64,000 nucleotides of DNA from CAZPRY01 sp964589175 (lineage in GTDB: Bacteria; Fidelibacterota; UBA2242), in contig CAZPRY010000011.1 in assembly GCA_964589175.1 (NCBI GenBank), positions 32,888 through 96,887 of the forward strand. Reading direction: 5' to 3'. Of this stretch, positions 35,155-44,169 are shown piece by piece. The translations under genes were made by a program, and so were the position numbers. Below the pieces are notes generated by a model that was not told where the DNA came from, made no database searches, and saw only the letters and a list, made by a program, of their open reading frames with translations. Numbering within the stretch: the stretch's first letter is position 1; every line of letters starts with the position of its first letter.

Positions 35155-35639
35155 TTGGGAAAGCACATTGCTATACGAGAGCGCATATCAACACGGACGA
35201 GATTATTCCAGCCCGTTACCTGAACATGGACAAGGAGCGGGATCTGGCCGGGCATGCCATGGAAGATCTCGATGCCGATTTTTTGAAAAAGGTGGAAACC
35301 GGTGACTTCATCATCGCCGGGGAAGATTTCGGTTGCGGCAGTTCGCGCGAACATGCCGTCTGGGCGCTGCGCGGGGCCGGTATCCGGGCCGTGGTGGCCG
35401 ACACCTTTGCGCGGATTTTCTATCGCAACTGCATCAACAACGGCTTTCCGGCGATTGAGTGTAAGGGCATCAGCGAGAAAGTCGTCAGCGGCGATCGCCT
35501 GGAAATCGATTTGAAGGGCGGCGTGATCCGCAATCGCACTACCAAAGAAGAATATCATTTCCCGGCAATTCCCGCTTTTGCGCAGGAGATTATCGAAGAC
35601 GGGGGACTGATCAACCATATTATCAAAAAGGCGAAATAG
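35151..35639 (+). CDS. leuD: 3-isopropylmalate dehydratase, small subunit
   Basis: 162 residues, the short form that partners a 420-residue LeuC. 'NTDEIIPARYLN' and 'GEDFGCGSSREHAVWALRGAGIRAVVA' (swivel-domain YLRT/GSS motif) are diagnostic. It overlaps leuC by four bases and ends two bases before leuB. Confidence 0.96.
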   Translation: MIGKAHCYTRAHINTDEIIPARYLNMDKERDLAGHAMEDLDADFLKKVETGDFIIAGEDFGCGSSREHAVWALRGAGIRAVVADTFARIFYRNCINNGFPAIECKGISEKVVSGDRLEIDLKGGVIRNRTTKEEYHFPAIPAFAQEIIEDGGLINHIIKKAK

Positions 35640-35640
35640 A

Positions 35641-36723
35641 ATGCAGATTAAGAAGATCGCCGTGCTTCCCGGCGACGGAATCGGACCGGAAGTCATGCAG
35701 GAAGCGCTCAAGGTTCTGGATGCAATTCAGCAAAAATACGGTATAAAGTTCGAATACATGCCTGCGTTGGTTGGCGGCGCGGCCTGGGATAACTATCAGT
35801 CGCATTTACCGGAAGAAACCCTGCAAATTTGCCGGGATGCGGATGCAATTCTCTTCGGCTCGGTCGGCGGACCGGTGCGCGAACAGAACTCGCCGAAATG
35901 GAGTAAAGTCGAGGTGAACTCCCTGCTGGGATTGCGCAAGACTTTCGGGCTTTACGCCAACCTGCGCCCGGCCAGACTCTATCCCGCGCTGGCGTTTGCT
36001 TCACCGCTGTGCAAGGACATCGCCGAAAAGGGTTTCGATATTCTCGTCGTGCGGGAACTGACCGGCGGGATCTACTTCGGCCAGCCCAAAGGACGGCGCG
36101 GCAGCGGGGATGAGGAAGCGGCTTTCGATACGATGATTTATTCGCGGGCTGAGATCGCCCGCATCGCCCGTGTAGCTTTCGAAGCCGCGCGCAAACGGCG
36201 CCATAAAGTCACCTCGATCGATAAGGCCAATGTCCTGGCGACGATGGTCTTCTGGCGCGAAGTGGTCGAGGAGATCAAGCAGGATTATCCCGATGTTGAA
36301 TACGAACCGATGTACGTGGATAATGCCGCCATGCAGCTGACGCGCAATCCGCAGCAGTTCGATGTGATGCTGTGCGGGAATATGTTTGGAGACATACTTT
36401 CCGATGAAGCGGCGGCCCTGGCGGGGAGTCTGGGAATGCTGCCGAGTGCGAGCCTGGCTGACGGCAGCTTCGGAATGTACGAGCCCGGCGGCGGTTCCGC
36501 GCCGGATATTGCCGGTCGCGGTATTGCCAATCCGATTGCCCAGATTCTCAGTGCGGCCATGATGCTGCGCTATTCATTCGATATGATCGATGCCGCCGAT
36601 GATATCGGGAAGGCCGTCGAACGCGTGCTGGACGACGGTTACCGGACCGCCGATATCTGTCAGGAGAATTACCCAAAAACTACGACCGCCGAATTGGGCG
36701 ATCGGATCGTAGAAAGGCTTTGA
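35641..36723 (+). CDS. leuB: 3-isopropylmalate dehydrogenase
   Basis: 360 residues. 'IAVLPGDGIGPEVMQEALKVLD' opens the decarboxylating dehydrogenase fold; 'LLGLRKTFGLYANLRPA' binds isopropylmalate; 'NMFGDILSDEAAALAGSLGMLPSA' carries the metal aspartates; 'GSAPDIAGRGIANP' has Asp-Ile, the NAD+ signature. It closes the ile/leu set; aconitase follows after a 99-base gap. Confidence 0.97.
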   Translation: MQIKKIAVLPGDGIGPEVMQEALKVLDAIQQKYGIKFEYMPALVGGAAWDNYQSHLPEETLQICRDADAILFGSVGGPVREQNSPKWSKVEVNSLLGLRKTFGLYANLRPARLYPALAFASPLCKDIAEKGFDILVVRELTGGIYFGQPKGRRGSGDEEAAFDTMIYSRAEIARIARVAFEAARKRRHKVTSIDKANVLATMVFWREVVEEIKQDYPDVEYEPMYVDNAAMQLTRNPQQFDVMLCGNMFGDILSDEAAALAGSLGMLPSASLADGSFGMYEPGGGSAPDIAGRGIANPIAQILSAAMMLRYSFDMIDAADDIGKAVERVLDDGYRTADICQENYPKTTTAELGDRIVERL

Positions 36724-36822
36724 TTCTCCTTTCTCACGGATAAAATTTTCTTTTCGTTCCACAGACGATAGCCTTGCGATATAGACAGAATCCATGAACA
36801 CCGAACAGATCGGAGGAATATT

Positions 36823-39090
36823 ATGTTGGATTTTGAATTAGTGATCGCGCGCTATCACGATTTTCAAGGCCGGGTGGCCCGGGCGCGGGAACTATTAAAA
36901 CGCCCGTTAACCCTGACCGAGAAAATCCTGTATGCGCATTTATCGGATGGCAATCCCGAAGGGGCTTATATACGCGGCCGCGATTATGTGAACCTGGCGC
37001 CCGACCGGGTTGCCATGCAGGACGCGACGGCGCAGATGGCGATTCTGCAGTTTATGCATGCCGGCCGGGCTTCAACCGCCGTGCCCACAACGATCCACTG
37101 CGATCACCTGATCACCGCACGTGAAGCCGCCGAAGCAGACCTCAGGCGGGCCTTGGACGAAAACCGGGAGGTATTCGACTTCCTGAAAGCCGCCGCCGCG
37201 AAATACACTATGGGTTTCTGGGAGCCGGGCAGCGGTATCATCCACCAGATCGTTTTTGAGAACTATGCCTTCCCGGGCGGCTTGATGATCGGCACCGATT
37301 CGCATACACCCAACGCCGGGGGTCTGGGAATGCTCGGGATCGGGGTCGGCGGCGCGGATGCCGTTGATGTGATGGCCGGTTTGCCCTGGGAATTGAAAAT
37401 GCCTGAAATCATCGGCGTCGAATTGACCGGGCAACTGAACGGCTGGACTTCCGCCAAAGATGTGATTCTGAAATTGGCCGGCATTCTGGGTGTGAAAGGC
37501 GGCACCGATGCGATCATCGAATATTTTGGCGACGGTGCGGCGCGAATCTCATGCACTGGCAAAGGCACGATCTGCAATATGGGCGCGGAATTGGGCGCCA
37601 CCGCTTCCGTGTTTCCGTATGATACCAGGATGATGGAATATCTGATCATCACGGGACGGGAGGAAATTGCGGCCGCGGCCGCCGAAATCCGGGACTGCCT
37701 GGTTGCCGATCCGGAAGTGTACCAAAAACCGGAAGCCTGTTTCGACCGTGTGATCCGTATCGATCTGGATACGCTCGAACCGCATATCAACGGTCCTTTT
37801 ACGCCGGACCGCGCCGTACCTCTTTCGAAGTTTTCGGCCTGGATTGCGACGCAGGAATATCCCGTGAAACTGGCGGCCGGCCTGGTCGGCTCCTGCACGA
37901 ATTCCTCATACCAGGATATGGCGCGCGCGGCTTCGATCGCCCGGCAGGCCAACTGGCATAACATTCGTCCGAAGGCCGAATTGCTGGTTAATCCCGGTAC
38001 GGCCCGCGTTCGCAAAGTGAGCGAAGACGCCGGATTTATACCGGAACTGAGGGCTCTCGGCGCTCGTATTTTGGCCAACGCCTGCGGTCCCTGCATCGGT
38101 CAATGGGATCGTAATTTGGCCGATCCGACCGCAGTGAATTCGATCATCACGTCCTTCAACCGCAATTTCGCCAAACGGAACGACGGCAACCCGAACACCT
38201 GCGCCTTTGTGGCTTCACCCGAAATCGTCACGGCCATGGCCATTGCCGGCGATCTGCGTTTCAATCCGTTGTACGACAGTTTGCCGGGCGAAAACGGCGA
38301 GGCCTATCGCTTTCAGCCGCCCTCCGGCGCCGAGTTGCCGCCGGGTGTCCTGACCGCCGATCTGTCCGGTTTCCATAAGACGAGCGATCCGCAGCGGCAA
38401 ATCCGCATCAATGCGCATTCGGAACGGCTGCAATTGCTGGAATCCTTTCCGGCCTGGAGCGGGCAAAATTATCGCGATCTCTTTTTACTGATGAAAGTCA
38501 AGGGCAAGTGCACTACCGATCATATCTCGCCGGCCGGGCCCTGGCTGAAGTATCGCGGCCACCTCGACCGCATTTCGGATAACCTGCTGACAGGCGCGGA
38601 AAACGCCTTCACGGGATCGACCGGAATTGTCCTGAATCGCTACACCGGGGAGCAGGACCGGGTCGCAGCCGTGGCCCGCGCCTACAAGGCGCAGCAGCAG
38701 CAGAGCGTTATCATCGCCGATGAGAACTACGGTGAAGGTTCTTCCCGCGAGCACGCCGCCATGGAGCCGCGCTACCTGGGCGTGGCGGCGGTGATCGTCA
38801 AATCCTTTGCGCGCATCCATGAAACCAATCTGAAAAAGCAGGGCGTTCTGGCCCTGACTTTTACAAATCCGGCCGACTACGACCGTATCGGGGAAACGGA
38901 CAATATCGACATCACGGGATTGGAATCTTTTACACCCGGGCGGCCGCTCCGGTTGGTCCTGAAACATCAATCCGGCACGACGGAGAGCATCGAAGTCGTG
39001 CACACCTATAATGACCGGCAGATCGAATGGTTCGTTGCCGGCAGCGCCATGAATTTCCTGCGCGCTGAAGAAGGGAGCAAGCATGAATAG
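36823..39090 (+). CDS. acn: Aconitate hydratase (mitochondrial-type)
   Basis: 755 residues, the length of mitochondrial-type aconitase. 'TIHCDHLI', 'GTDSHTPNAGGLGMLGIGVGGADAVDVMAG', the cluster cysteines in 'GSCTNSSYQDM' and 'NACGPCIGQWDR', and the swivel-domain 'DENYGEGSSREHAAMEPRYLG' are all present. It interconverts citrate and isocitrate. A good CGGAGGA precedes the ATG. The gene overlaps icd by eight bases, so acn-icd-gltA form a transcriptional unit, possibly continuous with the leu genes. The product of the three is 2-oxoglutarate, the amino donor's carbon skeleton. Confidence 0.95.
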   Translation: MLDFELVIARYHDFQGRVARARELLKRPLTLTEKILYAHLSDGNPEGAYIRGRDYVNLAPDRVAMQDATAQMAILQFMHAGRASTAVPTTIHCDHLITAREAAEADLRRALDENREVFDFLKAAAAKYTMGFWEPGSGIIHQIVFENYAFPGGLMIGTDSHTPNAGGLGMLGIGVGGADAVDVMAGLPWELKMPEIIGVELTGQLNGWTSAKDVILKLAGILGVKGGTDAIIEYFGDGAARISCTGKGTICNMGAELGATASVFPYDTRMMEYLIITGREEIAAAAAEIRDCLVADPEVYQKPEACFDRVIRIDLDTLEPHINGPFTPDRAVPLSKFSAWIATQEYPVKLAAGLVGSCTNSSYQDMARAASIARQANWHNIRPKAELLVNPGTARVRKVSEDAGFIPELRALGARILANACGPCIGQWDRNLADPTAVNSIITSFNRNFAKRNDGNPNTCAFVASPEIVTAMAIAGDLRFNPLYDSLPGENGEAYRFQPPSGAELPPGVLTADLSGFHKTSDPQRQIRINAHSERLQLLESFPAWSGQNYRDLFLLMKVKGKCTTDHISPAGPWLKYRGHLDRISDNLLTGAENAFTGSTGIVLNRYTGEQDRVAAVARAYKAQQQQSVIIADENYGEGSSREHAAMEPRYLGVAAVIVKSFARIHETNLKKQGVLALTFTNPADYDRIGETDNIDITGLESFTPGRPLRLVLKHQSGTTESIEVVHTYNDRQIEWFVAGSAMNFLRAEEGSKHE

Positions 39091-40339
39091 CCGACCGATT
39101 ACTGTGATAGGGGGACGTTTGAGCGTGCCCGATTTCCCGGTGATTCCCTACGTTGAAGGCGACGGTATCGGCGCGGAAATCTGCCCTCCTACGCTGCAAG
39201 CTATCGACGCTGCGGTTCGGAAGTCCTACGGCGAGCGCCGGCGAATCGCCTGGAAGGAACTCCTCGCCGGCGACAAAGCCAAACAACAGGCCGGCGAGTG
39301 GCTGCCGCCGCAAACCCTGGAAGATTTCAATCGTCTGGTTGTGGGCCTCAAAGGTCCGCTGATGACGCCCGTGGGTGAAGGCAAACGCTCGTTGAATGTA
39401 GCCCTGCGCCAGGCGCTCGATCTCTACGCCTGCGTGCGGCCGGTGCGCTGGTTCAAAGGCGTCGCTTCGCCCGTGAAACAGCCGGAACTCGTCGACCTGG
39501 TGATTTTTCGGGAAAACACCGAAGACCTCTATGCCGGTATCGAATTCGAACTGGGCGATGAGAGGAACCGGCGCTTCGAACGCTTCCTGATCGATGAAAT
39601 GCAGGTCGAATCAATTCGCTTCCCGGGGCAAAGCGCCTACGGTGTCAAACCGGTCTCCCGCCCCGGGTCCGAACGTTTGATTCGCGCGGCGCTGCGCTAC
39701 GCCATCAACACGCAGGCGTCTTCGCTGACCCTGGTTCATAAAGGCAACATCATGAAGTTCACGGAAGGGGCCTTTCGCAACTGGGGTTACCAACTGGTTC
39801 GGAAGGAATTCGAAAAATATGCTTACGACGGCCGCAAAGGGGCTGCCGGTGAACAAACGGCCGGCAAAGTCTGTGTGCGTGATATGATTGCCGACGCCTT
39901 CTTCCAGGATTTGCTGCTCAATCCCGGGCGGCATGCGGTAGTGGCGACCCTCAACCTGAACGGCGATTATATCTCCGACATGGCCGCGGCTATGGTCGGC
40001 GGGATCGGCATCGCGCCCGGCGCCAATATAAACTATGAAACGGGACGCGCGATCTTCGAGGCGACGCATGGCACAGCCCCGGATATTGCCGGGACCGATC
40101 GGGCGAACCCGTCTTCGTTGATGCTGTCCGGGGCCATGCTACTGGAATATCTCGGCTGGGAAGAGGCGGGCAGGCGCCTGCGTAACGCAATCGGCAGCTT
40201 GTTCGAACGGCGCATCGCGACCTTCGACATCTCTGAGAAAATGGAAGCCGCGCTGGGAGTCGGGACGGCGGAATTCGCGGCGCTGGTGATGGAGGAAATT
40301 GAGTCCGGGAATAAACCCGAACAGGGAGGTGGAAAATGA
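39083..40339 (+). CDS. icd: Isocitrate dehydrogenase (E. coli-like fold; NAD+-type cofactor residues)
   Basis: 418 residues aligning along their length with E. coli Icd: 'IPYVEGDGIGAEICPPTLQA', 'SLNVALRQALDLYACVRPVRWF' with the substrate serine and arginines, and 'LVHKGNIMKFTEGAFRNWGYQL'. The cofactor site differs: 'HGTAPDIAGTDRANP' has Asp334-Ile335 where the NADP+ enzyme has Lys344-Tyr345, and 'TFDISEKM' replaces 'TYDFERL', losing the Tyr391 and Arg395 phosphate contacts. NAD+ preference is therefore predicted. It overlaps acn (8 bases) and gltA (4 bases). Confidence 0.95.
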   Translation: MNSRPITVIGGRLSVPDFPVIPYVEGDGIGAEICPPTLQAIDAAVRKSYGERRRIAWKELLAGDKAKQQAGEWLPPQTLEDFNRLVVGLKGPLMTPVGEGKRSLNVALRQALDLYACVRPVRWFKGVASPVKQPELVDLVIFRENTEDLYAGIEFELGDERNRRFERFLIDEMQVESIRFPGQSAYGVKPVSRPGSERLIRAALRYAINTQASSLTLVHKGNIMKFTEGAFRNWGYQLVRKEFEKYAYDGRKGAAGEQTAGKVCVRDMIADAFFQDLLLNPGRHAVVATLNLNGDYISDMAAAMVGGIGIAPGANINYETGRAIFEATHGTAPDIAGTDRANPSSLMLSGAMLLEYLGWEEAGRRLRNAIGSLFERRIATFDISEKMEAALGVGTAEFAALVMEEIESGNKPEQGGGK

Positions 40340-41718
40340 TAAAAAGTCAAAAAATGCTGCAAACGATCTGCGCGAAAATGGAAAATGCCGCCCAGATCGA
40401 TCCGCAATTATACCTGGAATATAATGTCAAACGCGGCTTGCGGAACCAGGATCATACCGGTGTGCTGGTCGGATTGACCAGCATAGGCGATGTGATCGGC
40501 TACTACCGTGAAAACGATCAGCTCGTTCCGACTGAAGGCCAATTGCTCTATCGCGGCTATCCGCTGGACCAATTGGTGCGGGGTTTTCAGCAGGACGGGC
40601 GTCACGGATTTGATGAGATTTGTTATCTGTTATTAGCCGGCGAACTGCCCGCTCAAACCGAGCTGGAATATTTTACCGGGTACCTGGCACAGAACCGTGA
40701 TCTGCCCGAAAATTTCATGAAACAGACGATTCTAACTCCGATTGGCCAGAACATGATGAATATGCTGGCGCGGGCGGTGCTGGTTCTGTACACCATCGAT
40801 CCGAATCCCGAAGACCGCAGCGAGGAGAACATCGTCCGTCAATCCCTGGATCTGATCGCGAAATTTCCGACCATTGTCGCCTATTCGTACAACGCCTACC
40901 GCCACGAATTCAATCGCAAGACGCTCTCGATCCGGCATCCCCGTGAAAAACTCAGCACAGCCGAAAACTTTCTCTACATGCTCAAGGGCGAGAAGTATAC
41001 TAAACTAGAGGCCGATCTGCTCGACCTCGCGTTGGTCACGCATGCCGAACACGGCGGCGGCAACAATTCCACTTTTACCCTGCGCGTGACCAGCTCGGCC
41101 GGAACGGATACCTATTCCGCGATTGCGGCTGCCATCGGTTCGCTGAAAGGTCCCTACCACGGCGGTGCGAACCTCAAGGTGCTCCAGATGATGACGGATA
41201 TGAAGCAGAATGTCCGCAACTGGCGCGATCGGGACGAAGTCGCAGCCTACCTGCTGAGAATCCTGAAGAAGGAGGTGGGCGATCATTTTGGCAAGATCTA
41301 CGGGATCGGGCATGCGGTCTATACCCTTTCCGATCCGCGTACCAACATTCTGAAAGTGAGGGCGGTGGAATTGGCCGACGAGAAGAATCGCGCCGAGGAG
41401 TTTCAATTATACAACCTGGTCGAGGAACTGGCGCCCGAGGTTTTCGCCGACTTCAAAGGCCGGGAACGCTCCAAGATCGTCTGCGCCAATGTCGATTTTT
41501 ATTCCGGCTTCGTATACTCCTGCCTCGGAATCCCGGCGGAACTCTATACGGCCATCTTCGCAATGGGCAGGCTGGCAGGCTGGTGCGCCCACCGCCTGGA
41601 AGAATTGAACCATCAGTCGCGCCGCATCATCCGTCCTGCGTACAAGAACGTGACCCCCCAGCGTGACTACGTACCCTTGCAGGTGAGAGGGAATCTGGGT
41701 ATAGGGAATAAGGAATAG
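40336..41718 (+). CDS. gltA: Citrate synthase
   Basis: 460 residues of the citrate/methylcitrate synthase family: 'GQLLYRGYPLDQLV', 'THAEHGGGNNSTFTLRV' with the catalytic His region, 'GPYHGGANLKVLQMM', 'GIGHAVYTLSDPR' with the second His, and 'ANVDFYSGFVYSCLGIP' with the catalytic Asp. The closing codons 'GNLGIGNKE' and the TAG run into the GGGGAATA tandem repeat that begins at about 41702, so the natural C-terminus may have been replaced or extended by the repeat. The gene supplies citrate to acn and icd upstream. Confidence 0.93.
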   Translation: MIKSQKMLQTICAKMENAAQIDPQLYLEYNVKRGLRNQDHTGVLVGLTSIGDVIGYYRENDQLVPTEGQLLYRGYPLDQLVRGFQQDGRHGFDEICYLLLAGELPAQTELEYFTGYLAQNRDLPENFMKQTILTPIGQNMMNMLARAVLVLYTIDPNPEDRSEENIVRQSLDLIAKFPTIVAYSYNAYRHEFNRKTLSIRHPREKLSTAENFLYMLKGEKYTKLEADLLDLALVTHAEHGGGNNSTFTLRVTSSAGTDTYSAIAAAIGSLKGPYHGGANLKVLQMMTDMKQNVRNWRDRDEVAAYLLRILKKEVGDHFGKIYGIGHAVYTLSDPRTNILKVRAVELADEKNRAEEFQLYNLVEELAPEVFADFKGRERSKIVCANVDFYSGFVYSCLGIPAELYTAIFAMGRLAGWCAHRLEELNHQSRRIIRPAYKNVTPQRDYVPLQVRGNLGIGNKE

Positions 41719-41774
41719 GGGAATAGGGGAATAGGGGAATAGGGGAATAGGGGAATAGGGGAATAGGGGAATAG
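41702..41774. repeat. GGGGAATA tandem repeat (minisatellite) running into the gap
   Basis: Seven perfect 8-base units GGGGAATA from 41718 to 41773, preceded by degenerate units from 41702 inside the end of gltA. The array stops at the N run, so its true length is unknown. Confidence 0.95.
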
Positions 41775-41874
41775 NNNNNNNNNNNNNNNNNNNNNNNNNN
41801 NNNNNNNNNNNNNNNNNNNNNNNNNNNNNNNNNNNNNNNNNNNNNNNNNNNNNNNNNNNNNNNNNNNNNNNNNN
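41775..41874. other. Assembly gap (100 N)
   Basis: Exactly 100 N, the usual placeholder for a gap of unknown length. It lies in the tandem repeat, which explains the assembly break. Linkage and distance across it are unproven. Confidence 0.99.
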
Positions 41875-41934
41875 GGAGTACTTGAATGGCTTTGATTCGA
41901 ATGAGCAGGGTGCTTTTTTCAGCATCTGCGAATT

Positions 41935-42036
41935 GGCGCAAGGCGAAGGGCAAGCGGCTGACGGCGGAAGCGCAATTGGACTGCCTAAGCCGCAGGCTTT
42001 GATTTGTACGAGCAGAGTGCTTTAGCACCTGCGAAC
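41935..42036. repeat. Dispersed repeat R1, copy 1
   Basis: About 102 bases similar to 45563-45670. A 33-base core at 41983-42015 is identical to 45618-45650 and contains the hairpin AAGCC-GCA-GGCTT. A diverged partial copy of the core ('GGCTTTGATTCGAATGAGCA') stands just upstream at 41888-41907. Confidence 0.85.
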
Positions 42037-42039
42037 GGG

Positions 42040-42063
42040 GTAATAGTTTATTGGTTAATTGGT
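42040..42063. repeat. Dispersed repeat R2, copy 1
   Basis: 24 bases, beginning GTAATAGTTTATTGG, identical to 45400-45423. Here TTTATTGGTTAAT is also tandemly repeated up to about 42075. Confidence 0.85.
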
Positions 42064-42085
42064 TTATTGGTTAATGAGGAAAAAC

Positions 42086-42180
42086 TCAGCGTCCTCTGCG
42101 AACTTTGCGGTTAATAAAACAAAAAATCCGCGTTTATCTGCCTGCCCGTTCGGTCAGACGGGCGTTCATCCGCGGCAAAA
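42086..42180. repeat. Dispersed repeat R3, copy 1, with hairpin
   Basis: Similar to 45437-45530, with blocks 'GCGGTTAAT' and 'ACAAAAAATC' shared. It contains a stem GCCCGT (42144-42149)/ACGGGC (42158-42163); in copy 2 the same place has GCCCGCC/GGCGGGC, so pairing is kept although bases differ. Downstream to 42322 are further short direct repeats of AGTTCATGG type and phrases such as 'GTATCCGTGTAAATCTGTGG', but no gene. Confidence 0.8.
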
Positions 42181-42322
42181 TAGTTCATGGTTCATAGTTC
42201 ATGGCCAATAGATTAGTATCAAGGCAGGAATCATAGCCTCCGATATAGAAAATAAAATGTATCTGTGTGTATCCGTGTAAATCTGTGGCTAAAATTGATT
42301 CTGCGGACTTTGCGAGAGGCAA

Positions 42323-42673
42323 TTACTCCCCGAGTTTCGATTGGATATAGGCCTCAACCGCTTTGATCTCCTCCAGCGGCAGCGACCGCAGCAGCGTAGT
42401 GATGCGCACATTCTCTCCCTGACGCAACAGGCTGAAGAGCGCATGCGACGGCTTGGCTTCCTCGGCATTCTCGGGGACCCACTCCAGCAGGTCGTTGGGT
42501 GTACAATTCAGCAGGCAGCACAAGCGCTCGGTACTCTTGAGACTGAGCCGCCTGAGATTGGAATTCGCGATCCGCGTCGCCATATTGGCCGAAAAACCCT
42601 GTTTCACCAGGTAACTGAAGGGCCGCTCGATACCGCGGGCATTGAACAGTCGCGCGAGATTGAATTTCAACAT
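42323..42673 (-). CDS. XRE-family transcriptional regulator (Cro/C1-type HTH)
   Basis: 116 residues. Residues 1-68 form a Cro/C1-type helix-turn-helix: 'LARLFNARGIERPFSYLVKQGFSANMATRIANS' followed by 'LSLKSTERLCCLLNCTPNDLLEW', the HTH_26-like pattern. The tail 'PLEEIKAVEAYIQSKLG' is an amphipathic helix, perhaps for dimerisation. GGAGGGATT precedes the ATG. Its base composition fits the main genome rather than the AT-rich genes next to it. The target is unknown. Confidence 0.85.
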   Translation of the reverse strand: MLKFNLARLFNARGIERPFSYLVKQGFSANMATRIANSNLRRLSLKSTERLCCLLNCTPNDLLEWVPENAEEAKPSHALFSLLRQGENVRITTLLRSLPLEEIKAVEAYIQSKLGE

Positions 42674-43121
42674 AAATCCCTCCCGGTTTATAAAATATTT
42701 TCGTTGTTACAAAAAACAGAATATCTGCTAATACAAAGTATATGGTCGTAACGAAAAAATCAATAAGCAGAAATAATAACAAATATATCGTATATAATAG
42801 GAAATCAGATGAAACAGATAAAAGTTATTATGTTAATAAAAATAAACTACATCGAATAAAGAATAAATTTTACCGAACAGAAAACAAAATGCTTGGTACA
42901 GAAGTCAATATTCCTCTTCTATTTATCATCTGTGCCTCTTCAGATAAGACGTAGAAAAGACGTAACAGGTCATCGCGGCCCCGGCCACAGAAGAGGATTA
43001 AAGAAAAAACACGGAGGCAGGTCCAGGATCGTTTACAATCAGGAGGAAAACAATTTTTATCAAATATCTGAAGTTTATTACGATAAATATACGATTGTTA
43101 GATGAATTTAAATAGATCTTA
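42674..43121. other. AT-rich intergenic stretch without supported genes
   Basis: 448 bases, strongly A/T rich. Short overlapping open frames on the plus strand are low-complexity (Lys/Asn/Tyr-rich) and have no credible ribosome sites. It marks the entry into the AT-rich island. It may hold the promoter of the XRE gene. Confidence 0.6.
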
Positions 43122-44033
43122 TTATTTTTCTTTTGCCTCTTCTTTAAGATCCTGTATATGATAATCTCCTAACATACTATAATAAATAATCGAATCTTCG
43201 AATTTCTCAATATTTTTACTATAGGTCTCACTTATGACATTTTTTTGTTTTTCAGAATATTGGAATAAATGCATCGTTTCGTTGGGACGAGTTATCAATA
43301 TATATTGTGATATATCGGTATTTTCTAGTATTTGCGCTGTCTTTATTGTGCCTTTTTTCTTTAAGATGATATCATCTGTATATGGTAAACGGGACGGTAA
43401 AATTGAAGTAAATATTACAATTGGACCTAATTTAGAATACACTCCAAGTTTGTTTTTACCTATAAGTGGAGTTGCATCAATAGATCGTAAAATGTAAAAA
43501 TTTACCTTATCATTTATGTTACTTGGTAAAGATCCTTTGCCTGACAGCATGTTTTGAAGAAATATAAGATATGTACGACAATTTCCTGTATCATTTCTTT
43601 TATCCAATAAATATTTGCTCCAAATGCTCTTGAAATCGTTAAATATATTATACTGTCGTTGAGTATATTTTTCAGAATTTGAAGTTAATATTATGCGATA
43701 TTGAACTGATATGCAGAATTTTAGTAACCATTCTGAATAATCAAAATACTTGATTTTTCCTGACGCAATACCTTCTCTTGATAACTCTTCATTTATATAA
43801 GGGTAGAAGATATTATTTGAAAATTGGGTTTCATATTTACTAAATTTTTGTTCACAATCTTGACAAAACAAATATTTTTTATGACCATCTTGATGTCTAA
43901 TATTTGGATTTGTTGAAAATCTTAAATATCCAGTCACAGATGTATCTTTTATCCACCTTATAGCAAAAGATGGTATTATATGGCCATTCTTGAGAGTTTC
44001 AAAATTACCACAAAGATTACAACATGCTTTCAT
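43122..44033 (-). CDS. Uncharacterised protein with HNH-like zinc-knuckle N-terminus
   Basis: 303 residues, not recognised as a named family. The N-terminus has paired cysteines C5/C8 ('CCNLCGN') and C57/C60 ('LFCQDCEQ') around 'NGHIIPSFAIRW', a CxxC...HIIP...CxxC arrangement like that of HNH-nuclease-related proteins often met in genome islands; the later catalytic HNH residues are not evident, so nuclease activity is not claimed. The rest is mixed and unannotated. Codon use is very AT rich (Lys, Asn, Ile, Tyr), unlike the operons on either side, which suggests horizontal acquisition. The ribosome site is weak. Confidence 0.7.
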   Translation of the reverse strand: MKACCNLCGNFETLKNGHIIPSFAIRWIKDTSVTGYLRFSTNPNIRHQDGHKKYLFCQDCEQKFSKYETQFSNNIFYPYINEELSREGIASGKIKYFDYSEWLLKFCISVQYRIILTSNSEKYTQRQYNIFNDFKSIWSKYLLDKRNDTGNCRTYLIFLQNMLSGKGSLPSNINDKVNFYILRSIDATPLIGKNKLGVYSKLGPIVIFTSILPSRLPYTDDIILKKKGTIKTAQILENTDISQYILITRPNETMHLFQYSEKQKNVISETYSKNIEKFEDSIIYYSMLGDYHIQDLKEEAKEK

Positions 44034-44169
44034 CTTTTATTCTATCTAACGCTATGGGTATAATCCGCATGAGGGTGGGCACTTAGAAATATACCGAAAA
44101 CATCCAAATATTTAGATCACCTACCTGCGTAAAAGCCCTCCTTTCCCTCGCGTCGGTTTGATGACCAAG

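Noticed and set aside
41702..41774. CRISPR array
   Set aside because: The units are 8 bases in direct tandem without spacers, and no cas gene is present.
41407..42028. Minus-strand frames with repeated 'IPLFPYSP' peptide units across the gap
   Set aside because: They are translations of the 8-base GGGGAATA repeat through N bases, not proteins.
42742..43105. Two 70-codon plus-strand frames in the AT-rich island
   Set aside because: Low-complexity Lys/Asn-rich translations, mutual overlap and no ribosome sites.
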